A stretch of DNA of 50,969 nucleotides, taken from the NCBI GenBank assembly GCA_002104905.1, contig MCFE01000637.1, positions 1 to 50,969 of the forward strand. Reading direction: 5' to 3'. Of the stretch, positions 1 to 9,900 are shown one piece after another; the stretch's first letter is position 1; each line of letters opens with the position of its first letter. A model generated the notes under the pieces. It did no database searches. It was given only the letters and a program-made list of their open reading frames with translations, and was not told where the DNA came from. A program made the position numbers and the translations under genes. The DNA is from Basidiobolus meristosporus CBS 931.73 (Eukaryota > Basidiobolomycota > Basidiobolomycetes > Basidiobolales > Basidiobolaceae).

Positions 1-469
1 ATCTTGCTCAGTGTGTGGAGAATATTGGGCCTTGCTTCACCTTTTGGGAGCTTCCTATGGAGTAAATATGTGGGAAGATATGAAAATAGGAAGACAAGTC
101 AGGTTGCAGGTACCACAATATCCCAATCTCATCAAGAATATTACCTTCAAGTCTGTCATATATGTGTTGAGTTGGCACATGTAGGACAGCCAGGAAGAGT
201 TGGAAGATACTGAGGACAGATGTGCACATGGAGACATCTATGCCTATGGCATTAAGTAGCTAAGCAGCCCCAATGCATGAGTGATCAGTTAAGTAATGCA
301 AAGTTGGGGTGGGTGCAACAAGCAACTAATATCTATTAGGAAAATGCTACCAAGGTATGCTGGACTTCTCTTAATCACAAGCCAACATCTACACCATTCA
401 ATACAGAGCTTGCACAAACAAGAGCCAGAGCATGCCTATAAGGGGGACTAGAATCCAGCAGAGAGAAGG
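1..469. other. Intergenic repeat-poor stretch, no gene seen
   Basis: I find no convincing coding region here. The short open frames overlap on both strands and lack recognisable motifs. The stretch ends at the AAT target duplication (470-472) of the palindromic element that follows. Confidence 0.5.
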
Positions 470-1128
470 AATAGACTTGTTCCGTTGGATAGTGCCACAT
501 TGAGCCATGAGTGCCAAATGATGCCATAGTGTGCCAGAGAGGCCAAGTGAGCCACTACCTGGCCACAGAGTGTGAAACATAGCTCTGCATCTTCATGCAA
601 AGCAGCCCCTGTGTCTCACCCATTGTGTTGGAGAAAATCCAATTTTTGACCTTTTTTTTTGGATCAATGTTGTGCAGGATGTGTTAGAGCACAAGCAGAT
701 TGTAGATATGCATCTGGTACTCAATACCCATGGCACTCTGAATCTAGCTCCTGTAGCTTGTACCATGTCACAAAAATGAATGGCACTATCTTGGTCCACT
801 GGTACTATCTGGCACTATAAGTGCTTTGTATTGATCTTACTTTAGGGCTAATATTTAAATATAGTGCCAGATAGTACCAGTGGACCAAGATAGTGCCATT
901 CATTTTTGTGACATCATAGAAGCTACTGGAGCTAGATTCAGAGTGCCATGGATATTGAGTACCAGATGCATATCTTCAGTTCTCCTGTGCTCTTACACAT
1001 CCTGAGCTACATTGATCCACAAAAAAAGGTCAAAAAATGGATTTTCTCCTGCGCAATGGGTGAAACACAGGGGCTGCTTTACATGAAGATGCAGAGCTAT
1101 GTTTCACACTCTGTGGCCAGGTAGTGGC

Positions 1129-1497
1129 TGTTGCAATTTAAGAAGTGATTTGGATATAAGGAACTTATCAAGAAATAGTGATAATAGTTGAACTGTTGTT
1201 TATTCATAAAGAAGCTCAGTATTTATACCTTTGTAGAAGTAATACAGCTGCAACACTAAGTAGGGAGGGTTTCTCAATATTTAGGAGCATTCTGTAACAG
1301 TTTCAGGGTTAGTACATAATGTTTGGTAATAGTGCTAATTTGATCCTGACTATAGGGGAATAATCATAAGATCATATATCTGGAGAAAGTGGCGAAGTTA
1401 AGGCAGTAAATGAGTCCTACAGTGACTAAGACTAGCCTAGAATTGTTAAGTAAATTTTTAGCTGCTGAATGATACCAAATAGTCCAATATTTCAACA
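1129..1497 (-). repeat. Copia-1 3' LTR
   Basis: This 369-base direct repeat starts TGTTGCAATTT on the plus strand and ends TTTCAACA. I see no mismatch with 5445-5813. On the minus strand it is the downstream LTR, and the pol stop codon lies just inside it at 1492-1494. Confidence 0.93.
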
Positions 1498-4400
1498 CTC
1501 CCCCTCAACTAAATAATTTCTTAATCCCAATTTCTCTCTAAGGATCTCAAACTGTGGCCTAGCTAGTGGTTTTGTCAATATGTCTGCCACCATTTTGTCA
1601 GTTGGGCAGTAAACCAGCTCCACTAAGTTATTTTCTACAGCTTCCCTCACAAAGTGATGCTGTATATCAATGTGCTTAGTTCTGGCATGATTAGTAGGAT
1701 TTCTAGCTAATGAAATACAACTTTGATTATCCTTGTAAATACATGTTGGTTCACCTGAATTAAAACCTAAGTCTTTGAATAATTTTTGTAGCCATATAGC
1801 CTCCTTAGTTGCTTGACATGCAGCCATATATTCGGCTTCAGTTGTAGATAGTGCCACAGTTGGTTGTTTCTTGCAATTCCAAGTAATAGCTGCACCAGCA
1901 TAAAGAAATACATAGCCTGTGGTAGAGCGTCTGTCAATCAGATCTCTACCCCAATCTGAATCACTATAACCATCAAATTTTTGCCTATTAGCTGCTCCAG
2001 AGTATTCCAGTACCATATTTATGGTACCTTGTAGATATCTGAAAATCCGCTTAACTGCTGCAATTTGATCTGATCCATAATTCTGCATGAATTGACTGAC
2101 TATTCCAACTGCTACTGCAATATCTGGACGTGTAGACACCATCAAGTACATTAGGCTACCAACCATTGATTGATAGGGAAAGTTTTGGTCCATATTTGAG
2201 CCGTTTTCATCCATAACTGGCTGAGATTTGCTTAATTTCAGGTTATTGTCCATAGGGGTTGCTGCAGGTTTGCAATTTTCCATTTTGAAGCGTCTAAGAA
2301 TGTCCCTGATGTACTTAGACTGATTCAGCACAATTTTCTGCGTAGGTATGTCAAATTTGACCTCAATTCCAAGAAAATAGCTCAATTTTCCAAGATCTTT
2401 CATCTCAAACTTGCTGAAGAGATCTGATTTCGTCTGTTTAAGTGCCTCTTGATCACTTGTAGCTATAATTAGGTCGTCCACATAAAGAACTAGGATGATC
2501 ACACCCTTTTTGAGCTGTTTCACATATATACTGTGATCTGCAGTGCTACGAGAGAACCCAATTTCCTCTAGATATGTGTCAATCTTGTTATACCATGCTC
2601 TGGGTGCCTGCTTAAGCCCATACAACGATTTTCTAAGTTTGCACACCTTATGGGGGCTTTTTGGATCGGTAAAACCTTCTGGTTGCTCCATATATATAGT
2701 TTCTTGCAAATCCCCATTTAGAAAGGCTGTTTTGACGTCCATTTGGTGTAGATCTAGACTGTGTACAGCTGCCAGGGCTAGAACTGTCCTAATAGAGTTA
2801 AACTTGGCAACCGGAGCAAATGTTTCCTTAAAGTCTAGTCCCTGGATCTGGGAATAGCCTTTAGCTACCAATCTAGCCTTGTACTTATCAACGGCACCAT
2901 TTGAGGTTATCTTGATCTTGTAGACCCATCTACATCCTATTGGCTTTCTCCCATTTGGTAAATCTACCAGTTCCCACGTTTTTGCCTTGATCAGTGATTG
3001 GTACTCCTCCTGCATGGCTTGTTGCCACTTAGTAGCATCTGGACCTTGCATTGCCTGTTCCAGATTCTGAGGTTCGGCACATAAGGCAAGATAAGCTTCT
3101 TCATGATCATTGGATGTCTGCCACCAGGATCCAGGGGCATTTCTTATTCTGGTAGATCTCCTAACTGGGATAATCTGTTCTGATCTGGAACTGGTAGAAG
3201 TATCTTCCATCTCTGGCTGGATTTGGTACGTATCTTCTTCATTTGTGTTGATTGCATCATCAGGCAGCTGGCCAATGATTTCTGTGGCTTTCTGATCTGA
3301 ATTCTCCTCAAATACAACGTCCCTGCTCTTGATCAGCTTCTGAATTTCGCCATCATACACTCTATACCCTTTAGTACCTTCACAATACCCAAGAAAGATC
3401 CCTTTTCTACTCTTTGGTTCCAACTTTGAGCGTTTTTTGTCAGGGATGTGATAAAAGACATCACTGCCAAAGATCCTGAGGTGCTGGAGATCTGGTTTTT
3501 TGCCTGTATATGCTTCAAAGGGTGTAGAATCACGTAGTGCTGTTGTTGGGCATCTGTTCTTGATGTATACAGCGGTAGCAACAGATTCAGCCCAAAACTT
3601 GTAGTCCATTCCCTTATCATGTAGCATAGATCTTCCCATCTCTACTATTGTTCTGTTTGCACGTTCTGCTACTCCATTTTGCTGTGGAGTATGAGGAACT
3701 GTGGTCTGTTGAAGTATACCAGTAGACAAGCAGTATTTTGCAAACTCCTTTGAGCAGTATTCTCCTCCATTGTCACTTCGTAGTACCTTCAATTTACACC
3801 CAGTTTGTGTTTCTGCCATGTTCTTGAAGTGCTTAAACGTCTCTAAAGCTTCATCCTTTGTTTTGAGGAAGTACACCCATGTGTATCTTGTCTTGTCATC
3901 AATAAACGTCATAAAGTATCTCTTGGCTCCAAAGGACAGTGTTCTCATGGGGCCACATATGTCTGAGTGTACAATAGCCAATATTTCGGTGGTATTGATG
4001 CCTTCTGAGCTCTTGAAACGTTGCCTAGCTTGTTTGCCATATGAACATCCCTTACAAACATTCAATTTGATCGGAATTGAGTATTTTAGGCCCAAAACAA
4101 GCTGATTTTTCACCAATTGGCTCATTTTCTGTTCCCCTATGTGTCCTAGCCTCCTATGCCACGTCTCCCAGTTGGTTTCATCAGTTTCAGCAATGTTGAC
4201 ATACTCAGGTACAATGATCTTGCATTGTAACTTGTATATATTGTGATCTCTGATTCCCAAAGCTAATTTTTGTCCATTTTCACTCAATATTGAGCAGCTC
4301 AGCTTAGTAAAAACGAATTTCAGTCCCTGAGTAGTTGCTTTACTGACTGAGAGTAGGTTCTTAGCTATTCCAGGTACATAGAGTACGTCAGTCAGTTTTG

Positions 4401-4686
4401 CTGTTGTTGCCCCTGAGTTATCACTCATATTTAGTTGTATAGACCCACTGGCGGTAGCTTCCAATGCAGAGTTATCTCCCAGATAAACCTTTCTTACGGG
4501 AATAGTCTTTAAGTTGCTGAACCAATCCTTTATACCACAAATATGCTGTGATGCTCCAGAGTCAATATACCATTCATTACTTTGGTTACTTGCACTCTCT
4601 TGTACAGTGACAAATAGCTGTTCATCAGTAGTTATATGGTTTGCCTGCTCTAGTTTCTGTTTTTGTCTGCTTGTTTCTTCTTGCAT
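1492..4686 (-). CDS. Copia-1 Pol polyprotein (protease, integrase, RT, RNase H)
   Basis: This 1064-residue open frame has the copia domain order. Near the N-terminus is a retropepsin motif, YIDSGAS (DSG rather than DTG). Next come the GAG-pre-integrase segment (HRRLGHIG, CKGCSYGKQ), the integrase core with HSDICGP, LRSDNGGEY and NGVAERANR supplying the D-D-E triad, the reverse transcriptase with YVDDLI, and RNase H with STTEAEYMA near the end. The first Met is not necessarily used: the frame overlaps gag by 37 bases and lies -1 to it, so Pol is probably made as a Gag-Pol fusion. No stop or frameshift breaks it, consistent with the identical LTRs. Confidence 0.93.
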   Translation of the reverse strand: MQEETSRQKQKLEQANHITTDEQLFVTVQESASNQSNEWYIDSGASQHICGIKDWFSNLKTIPVRKVYLGDNSALEATASGSIQLNMSDNSGATTAKLTDVLYVPGIAKNLLSVSKATTQGLKFVFTKLSCSILSENGQKLALGIRDHNIYKLQCKIIVPEYVNIAETDETNWETWHRRLGHIGEQKMSQLVKNQLVLGLKYSIPIKLNVCKGCSYGKQARQRFKSSEGINTTEILAIVHSDICGPMRTLSFGAKRYFMTFIDDKTRYTWVYFLKTKDEALETFKHFKNMAETQTGCKLKVLRSDNGGEYCSKEFAKYCLSTGILQQTTVPHTPQQNGVAERANRTIVEMGRSMLHDKGMDYKFWAESVATAVYIKNRCPTTALRDSTPFEAYTGKKPDLQHLRIFGSDVFYHIPDKKRSKLEPKSRKGIFLGYCEGTKGYRVYDGEIQKLIKSRDVVFEENSDQKATEIIGQLPDDAINTNEEDTYQIQPEMEDTSTSSRSEQIIPVRRSTRIRNAPGSWWQTSNDHEEAYLALCAEPQNLEQAMQGPDATKWQQAMQEEYQSLIKAKTWELVDLPNGRKPIGCRWVYKIKITSNGAVDKYKARLVAKGYSQIQGLDFKETFAPVAKFNSIRTVLALAAVHSLDLHQMDVKTAFLNGDLQETIYMEQPEGFTDPKSPHKVCKLRKSLYGLKQAPRAWYNKIDTYLEEIGFSRSTADHSIYVKQLKKGVIILVLYVDDLIIATSDQEALKQTKSDLFSKFEMKDLGKLSYFLGIEVKFDIPTQKIVLNQSKYIRDILRRFKMENCKPAATPMDNNLKLSKSQPVMDENGSNMDQNFPYQSMVGSLMYLMVSTRPDIAVAVGIVSQFMQNYGSDQIAAVKRIFRYLQGTINMVLEYSGAANRQKFDGYSDSDWGRDLIDRRSTTGYVFLYAGAAITWNCKKQPTVALSTTEAEYMAACQATKEAIWLQKLFKDLGFNSGEPTCIYKDNQSCISLARNPTNHARTKHIDIQHHFVREAVENNLVELVYCPTDKMVADILTKPLARPQFEILREKLGLRNYLVEGEC
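1498..1509 (-). other. Copia-1 polypurine tract
   Basis: On the minus strand the bases next to the 3' LTR read GTTGAGGGGGAG, a purine-rich run in the position that primes plus-strand DNA synthesis in LTR retrotransposons. Confidence 0.8.
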
Positions 4687-5408
4687 TCTCTTGCCCAGTG
4701 TCCTGGCTTCTTACAGTAGTTACAGCAGCCAGGTTTTCTTCGGTTTTGTTGCTTTCCCTTCTTTTCTGTATGCCTTTCTGAACTGAATAAAGCATTATCT
4801 TCAATTTTCTCTGCTTGGTCATTACGTCTGAGTTCTTCATGGAGAAGTCTTCCTTTGACATAGTCTAAAGTCAAGTTGTCTTCTCTGCTTTCAAAAGAAA
4901 GTATGAGTGGCTCATACTCGTCTGGTAGGCTGCAAAGCAGACAGAGTATCTTTTCTTCATCATCTACACCAGCATTAATACTGTAAAGTTCTTCTGCAAG
5001 TGTCTCCATTCTGGTAATGAGTTGTAGCATGTCATCATCTGGCTTTTTTCTCATGTTGAAGAACTTTCGTTTCAAATAAAGCTTGCTTGATACTGACTTT
5101 GCTCTAAAGATCTTCTCCAAGGATTCCCATGCTGCTTTGGCAGTATTTGAGGCATGGATTTGTCCAATGAAGGAGTCTTGCACATTGATGCATATTGCAT
5201 TGAAGGCCTTTCTCTCCTTCTCTTGAAACTTCTCCACATCTTCTGCTGTTCCTTTGGGCTCAACTTCCTTTCCTGTTACTATGTTCCAAAGCTTTCTTTC
5301 CTCAAGGTGGATCTGCATCTTGATTCTCCAAAGTCTGTAGTTCTTCCCATCAAACCTCTCCTTTACAGGGAAGATGTTGGTATTGCTTTGTTTGCTGGTA
5401 GAAGTCAT
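4650..5408 (-). CDS. Copia-1 Gag with zinc knuckle
   Basis: This 252-residue protein is a copia-type Gag. The N-terminal half has the UBN2 pattern (FDGKNYRLWRIKMQIHLEE, then AAWESLEKIF and LLCSLPDEYEPLI), which forms the particle shell. A CX2CX4HX4C zinc knuckle, CNYCKKPGHWAREC, lies about 15 residues before the stop and would bind element RNA. The ATG at 5408 follows the LTR and primer site directly. The C-terminus overlaps the start of pol in a different frame. Confidence 0.9.
   Translation of the reverse strand: MTSTSKQSNTNIFPVKERFDGKNYRLWRIKMQIHLEERKLWNIVTGKEVEPKGTAEDVEKFQEKERKAFNAICINVQDSFIGQIHASNTAKAAWESLEKIFRAKSVSSKLYLKRKFFNMRKKPDDDMLQLITRMETLAEELYSINAGVDDEEKILCLLCSLPDEYEPLILSFESREDNLTLDYVKGRLLHEELRRNDQAEKIEDNALFSSERHTEKKGKQQNRRKPGCCNYCKKPGHWARECKKKQADKNRN
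4659..4665 (-). promoter_or_regulatory. Possible -1 frameshift site between gag and pol
   Basis: Pol lies in the -1 frame relative to gag and the overlap is only 37 bases. Within it the minus strand reads GAC AAA AAC AGA in the gag frame, giving the heptamer C AAA AAC. This matches a slippery site at the A-site codon only, because the first base is not A. I did not establish a downstream structure. Confidence 0.4.
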
Positions 5409-5431
5409 CTTTAGAATAGATTAAGGCAATC

Positions 5432-5444
5432 GGGGCTCATAACC
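5432..5444 (-). other. Copia-1 primer binding site, half-tRNA type
   Basis: Immediately after the 5' LTR the minus strand reads GGTTATGAGCCCC. This complements the anticodon stem-loop (GGGGCUCAUAACC) of initiator tRNA-Met rather than a tRNA 3' end. Priming by a 5' half of initiator tRNA is established for Drosophila copia, whose primer site starts with the same GGTTATG. Confidence 0.75.
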
Positions 5445-5813
5445 TGTTGCAATTTAAGAAGTGATTTGGATATAAGGAACTTATCAAGAAATAGTGATAA
5501 TAGTTGAACTGTTGTTTATTCATAAAGAAGCTCAGTATTTATACCTTTGTAGAAGTAATACAGCTGCAACACTAAGTAGGGAGGGTTTCTCAATATTTAG
5601 GAGCATTCTGTAACAGTTTCAGGGTTAGTACATAATGTTTGGTAATAGTGCTAATTTGATCCTGACTATAGGGGAATAATCATAAGATCATATATCTGGA
5701 GAAAGTGGCGAAGTTAAGGCAGTAAATGAGTCCTACAGTGACTAAGACTAGCCTAGAATTGTTAAGTAAATTTTTAGCTGCTGAATGATACCAAATAGTC
5801 CAATATTTCAACA
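5445..5813 (-). repeat. Copia-1 5' LTR
   Basis: This is the 369-base partner of the repeat at 1129-1497. It is upstream on the minus strand and should hold the promoter. It is followed on the plus strand by the GTGGC target duplication. Confidence 0.93.
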
Positions 5814-5899
5814 GTGGCTCACTTGGCCTCTCTGGCACACTATGGCATCATTTGGCACTCATGGCTCAATGTGGCACTATCCAACGGAACAAGTCTAAT

Positions 5900-6117
5900 A
5901 TATTGGCCAAATACCAAGAAGTTCATTGCAGATATTCAGGAAGTATTTATGTGCAGAAGTGGCAGCAAGCAAACATATGTTTACAAGGTATATATGTTAC
6001 CAGCAGACAAGGTATATGGCAACCTTGTAGGTATCACACTAAAATACTATGAAGTATTTTATTCATCAAATGCATGTAAAGGCTGCTCTTTGAATGAAGG
6101 ACTTGATAAGGACATGT
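5900..6117. repeat. Short dispersed repeat R, copy 1
   Basis: A stretch of about 200 bases (for example AAATACCAAGAAGTTCA and GGCAGCAAGCAAACATATG) recurs as its reverse complement at about 10425-10640, with a weaker trace near 7810-7900. It separates MITE1 from the copia relic that follows. Its origin is not recognised; the open frames in it are not shared between copies. Confidence 0.5.
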
Positions 6118-7126
6118 AAATGGACCAGTCTAATGGGTTTGTTGACCAAGATAACCCCATTTAGTCTGCAAGCTTAAAAAGTTTAGGTTTTTATTTGGAA
6201 TCTTTAAGTTTCAAAAGGAGTGATGCCAACAATAGTATATACTATAAGCCAGATAGAACAAATCCAGCTTTAGTAGCTCTTCATGTTGATGACCTTATCA
6301 CAGCCAGCAATAACCTAGCAGCATTGGAAGAGACTAAATCCAGCCTATTTAAACAGTTCAAGATGTCCAATCTAGGAGAACTTGGTTACTACTTAAGGAT
6401 AAATTTATCCAATGACAGAAGTACCATGACTATTACCCTATGCCAATCCAAGTATATTTAAGATATGCCAAAGAAGTATCTAACAAAAGACTGTAAACCG
6501 GCAGCTACCCCAATGGATACAAACCCTAACTTGGTCAAAACCCAACCAAATCAAGAAAGCTTGGTGCCAATAGAAAGTCCTAACTATTCTTATTGATCTA
6601 TGGTCAGCAGTTTGCTGTATAGCATGCTTGGAGCCCATCTGGATATCTCATGTTTAGTGGGAGTTGTCAGCTAGCATAATCAGACTCACAGATCTGATCA
6701 TTTTGCAGCAGTTAAGCAGATATTTAGATACCTAAAAGGAACTGCTGATATCTGCTTAAGATACACTAATAGTGATTTAGAGTAGGATCTTGCGGGATAG
6801 CCTGTGAAGCAACAAAAGAAGCAGTATGGCTAAGAAAGCTTTCACAGATTTGGGTCTATATCAAAAAATGCCTATTACTTTATTTCAAGATAATAAAGGA
6901 TGTATACAATTAGGTAGAGGTCTAACTTTTCATGCTAGAACTAAGCATATAGATAATAGAGAGCAATTTGTATGTGAAGCTATAGTGAATAGCTTAGTTA
7001 GCTTTGTTACTGTCCTTCAGATGGAATGATTGCAGACATATTTATCAGACTATTAGCAAGAGACAACTTAGAATATCTTAAGTCAAAATTAGGACTAGTC
7101 AGTATGGGCATTCAGCTGAGTGGGAG
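6118..7126 (+). pseudogene. Decayed copia pol (RT to RNase H), element C2
   Basis: Broken frames match the C-terminal half of copia Pol. At 6195-6461 is the RT segment with the active-site remnant HVDDLITAS, followed by LGELGYYLRI. Near 6480-6600 is the AATPMDTN-type linker with a stop. At 6826-7029 is the RNase H C-terminus (TLFQDNKGCIQL, HARTKHID). Stops and deletions interrupt it and no gag or integrase remains upstream. The RT region closely resembles that of the copia relic ending near 43920. Confidence 0.8.
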
Positions 7127-7470
7127 TTTTGTAAAATTTGTAATTCCACCTAAGAATTCACCTAACTGAGTTACTTTGATTATTACCCTCAGATCCCAGA
7201 GAATAATGACTAAATTCCTTGCTGGGATTTACTTTGAATATTTTCACCAAATATCAGACACACTGAAATGAAAACTCTCCAACTTGTCCAAACAGCCCCA
7301 AACTCTGCACACATGCTCTTGGGACCTTCCTAGACCTATTTTAGTGTTTGTTATGCTATCCCATACAAAGGTATAAATACTACTTTTACATTTAATAAAT
7401 CATCAAGTGAAAACTAGATAATTAGCTTATTCTCCCAATCACTTCCAATATTTATACAACTCTTACAACA
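7127..7470 (+). repeat. C2 3' LTR, copia family 2
   Basis: This segment of about 344 bases follows a purine-rich GAGTGGGAG and ends TCTTACAACA. It aligns by eye with the 5' LTR at 39845-40189 and with relics at 7992, 8351 and 9143. Shared internal landmarks are the TTGGGACCTTC box and TATAAA near the downstream third. Confidence 0.75.
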
Positions 7471-7991
7471 CCAAGTACATCCTAACCAGAAACTTGGCTA
7501 GAAGCCAGGCAGACTTGCACACTTTGATCTGGCTAGGTCAAGTGAATATTTGGGTAAGCAACCATATATTTTATAATATATGTTGGAGAAGGTGAAAAAT
7601 ATCTGCAATTGACCAGCCACTCAAATGCCCAATAAATGTAAGCTGGTTCCAATGATAGATCTCATCTGGATCAAGTGTCAGGATCCCCAAAAGAGTATTA
7701 TAAAAAATACTATAGCCCCCTACTTATTAACCCCAACAAATGTGCACACCCGCTACAATTGCTACACCTCCACCACCATTGCTTCACAACTTTTCAATAA
7801 AAGACTTGTGAAGCTACTATATGCCTTGAATTGCAGGTTACATATACCTCTTGTAAATGTGTGCTTGGTTGCCACCACCTTTGCCATAAATAGCACTTGA
7901 TTTTTACCAAGCTATTTTACAGTACTTGGATAATAGATCCCACCTCCTTACTGAATTCTGGTTCCACATGGAAATCCAATCCCCTCTTTTT
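7471..7991. other. Gene-free degenerate repeat DNA
   Basis: There is no supportable gene. A weak reverse-complement trace of repeat R sits near 7810-7900. The remaining open frames are short and unrecognised. Confidence 0.45.
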
Positions 7992-8334
7992 TGTTGTAAA
8001 TTTGTGTTTATGCTTGGATACTAGTATAAATTTGCTGCTAGGATCATAGTCTACAAGTCTTAGAGAACTGTGTCAAAGTTCCTTGCTTGGATATGATTGG
8101 ACTATTTCATCAAAATAGGAGGTACCCAGAACTTGAAAATCTCAATGCTGTTTAAGCAGTCCCATACTTTGCACATATGTTCTAGGACCTTCCTTAGCAT
8201 ATTTTGTATGTTCATTCTGCCAAGACCATGTACTGTATATTTGCTACTTGCATATTCAGTAAATCATTTAATAAGAAATACTCAATTTACTTGTTTTCTC
8301 AATCTCTTCTAATCTCTCCAAAACCTTTACAGCA
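7992..8334 (+). repeat. Copia family 2 LTR relic
   Basis: About 343 bases from TGTTGTAAATTTG to CTTTACAGCA follow the same order of landmarks as the LTRs at 7127 and 39845 (GCACATATGTTCTAGGACC, later TTGTTTTCTC). No internal coding region is attached on either side, so it is a solo LTR or a fragment. Confidence 0.65.
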
Positions 8335-8350
8335 ATTAATATGTCAATCC

Positions 8351-8699
8351 TGTTATGGTTATTAAGCTGTCACCTTACTATTCATGCTAACTTAGTTGCA
8401 TAGATCATACTTTAGGATTAGGAGTCTTTCCGGATCAAACTTCTGGTAAGCATTTGCTTGGAATATTTTTACCAAAGAACCAGGTACCCAAATTATGACC
8501 TCACTCAGGTTTGTCCCAAAGATTCCAAAATTGGAACACATATTCTTGGGACCTTCTTTAGCAAGCAATGCTTATTTGCTAGCATTTCTTTATCAAAAGT
8601 ATAAACACTATATTGTGAATCAACAAATCTACAAACAAATAACAAGTAAATGATCTTGTTCTCCAAATCACTTCCAATGCTCCTTAGAATAGTGTAACA
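8351..8699 (+). repeat. Second copia family 2 LTR relic
   Basis: About 349 bases from TGTTATGGTT to AGTGTAACA carry the family landmarks CACATATTCTTGGGACC and TATAAACAC. It lies only 16 bases after the previous LTR relic, so two related LTRs sit side by side without internal sequence. Confidence 0.6.
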
Positions 8700-9142
8700 A
8701 ATTCCCCACCAAAAGGTATTGATTAGCTTGCACCTGGGAGATACATGACATGCTTTATATAGTTGTTAAATCAGAAAAATTGTTGCTTACTGTATCAAGC
8801 CCAACATTACCTTACATGACATATCATGCACATTTGCTTCTAAATCCCAAAGGTGTTCTCAGAGCTCTTGCAGGATTGGCAGTACCTAGGAGGCCAAATA
8901 CAGTTGGTGGTATTTGCTTATCAATATAGCAGAAGTTTGTATTTGAAACCAACCACTCACCAAATGCAGTCACTAATATCATTACCTACAATCTCAGAGA
9001 GTTCTGACCATATTCTTTGTAATAAGTCACCTGAATATTTTTATCAGAATATGAGGTTCTTAAGACATAGATTACTCAAATTTGCTTAAATTGCCCAAAA
9101 CTTTGCAAACATGCTCTTGAGACCTGCCTTATAAGACTCAGC
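8700..9142. other. Gene-free repeat DNA with a truncated LTR piece
   Basis: There is no gene. The last 150 bases or so (about 8980-9131) resemble the middle of a family 2 copia LTR (ACTTTGCAAACATGCTCTTG) and break off just before the inverted LTR at 9143. Confidence 0.45.
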
Positions 9143-9485
9143 TGTAAGAGCTTTGGAGATATCAGAAGGGATTGAAGGAATAAATACATTCTATGACTCC
9201 CACATACAAGTTTGGAGCGTATAGTATTATTTATACTCTTGCAAGCTCATGGATGAGCAAGCACAATGGATATGCTAAGGAAGGTCCAAAGAGCATATGG
9301 GCAGGGCATAGTGCTGTTTCCACAGCCCTCAGAACTTTCATATACTATGTACTTGATGTTGTGGTGAAAATATTCCAAATAAGTTCTAATAACAAATTTT
9401 ATCAGTATTCTCTGGTATTTGTAGGTATTAATCTGAGTGACTTAGTTTGGTGACTTTTTAGGTGGAATTACAAGCTTTTGTAGCA
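9143..9485 (-). repeat. Copia family 2 LTR, minus strand (element C4)
   Basis: This is the reverse complement of the family 2 LTR: it starts TGTAAGAGC and ends AAGCTTTTGTAGCA. On the minus strand it is a 3' LTR, preceded by a purine-rich tract (GACTGGGAG) at about 9486-9494 and by the end of a copia RNase H. Confidence 0.7.
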
Positions 9486-9900
9486 CTCCCAGTCAATCCA
9501 ATAAAATGTCCACTAATCCAAATGTGATGCAAGATATTCAAGTTTGTCACTAGTTAATGGTTTGGTCAATATACCTGCAATTACTTCATAGATGGGAAAG
9601 AAACTAGGATAACCAAGTGGTTATCTGTGGCTGCATGTATGAAATGACACTCTATATCGTTATGCTTGATTCTTACATGAAAAAAAGGATTTTAACCTAA
9701 CTGTATATATCTATGATTATCAGCAAGTAAATGGTAAGAGCTGTTTGACTTGAGATTTTAAAAAGTCTCTGACCGCATCACTTCCTTGGTTGCTTCACAG
9801 GCTTCAATAATCTCAGCCTCCATTGTGGAAAATTCTATGACTGATTGGTTTTGTAAGTCTCCTTTACAATCAGTCTGAATCAGCCATTAGAATCCTGCAA
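9486..9900 (-). pseudogene. Copia RNase H fragment, element C4
   Basis: The minus strand near 9770-9840 encodes a run resembling the copia RNase H motif: STMEAEIIEACEATKE compares with STTEAEYMAACQATKE in Copia-1. The C-terminal tail, ending before the purine tract, is interrupted by stops. RT and integrase are missing upstream. Confidence 0.65.

Larger units (their letters stand above)
1129..5813 (-). mobile_element. Copia-1, complete Ty1/copia retrotransposon
   Basis: The element has two 369-base LTRs (TG...CA) that look identical by eye, a 5-base target duplication GTGGC (1124-1128 and 5814-5818), a primer site beside the right LTR, a polypurine tract beside the left LTR, and open gag and pol frames. 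It lies in the right arm of MITE1; removing it and one GTGGC copy restores the palindrome. Identical LTRs and open frames imply a recent insertion that may still be competent. Confidence 0.93.
473..5896. mobile_element. Palindromic miniature element (MITE1), split by Copia-1
   Basis: The element begins AGACTTGTTCCGTTGG and ends with the reverse complement, flanked by AAT at 470-472 and 5897-5899. The left arm (473-819) and right arm (860-1128 plus 5819-5896) are about 350-base inverted repeats around a 40-base spacer, so the net length is about 730 bases once the copia insertion is removed. The arms contain many GGCACT/AGTGCC motifs and a T-rich run. There is no coding capacity. The termini match the Harbinger-like element at 26280-29671 over 26 bases, so this is probably a non-autonomous derivative of that family. 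Confidence 0.85.

Noticed and set aside
4-799. Several 60-73 codon frames near the left edge
   Set aside because: They overlap on both strands, lack motifs, and those after 473 lie within the palindromic element.
2543-4105. Plus-strand frames of 61-111 codons inside Copia-1
   Set aside because: They are antisense shadows of the intact pol gene.
9193-9453. An 86-codon plus frame
   Set aside because: It lies within an inverted copia LTR and has no protein features.
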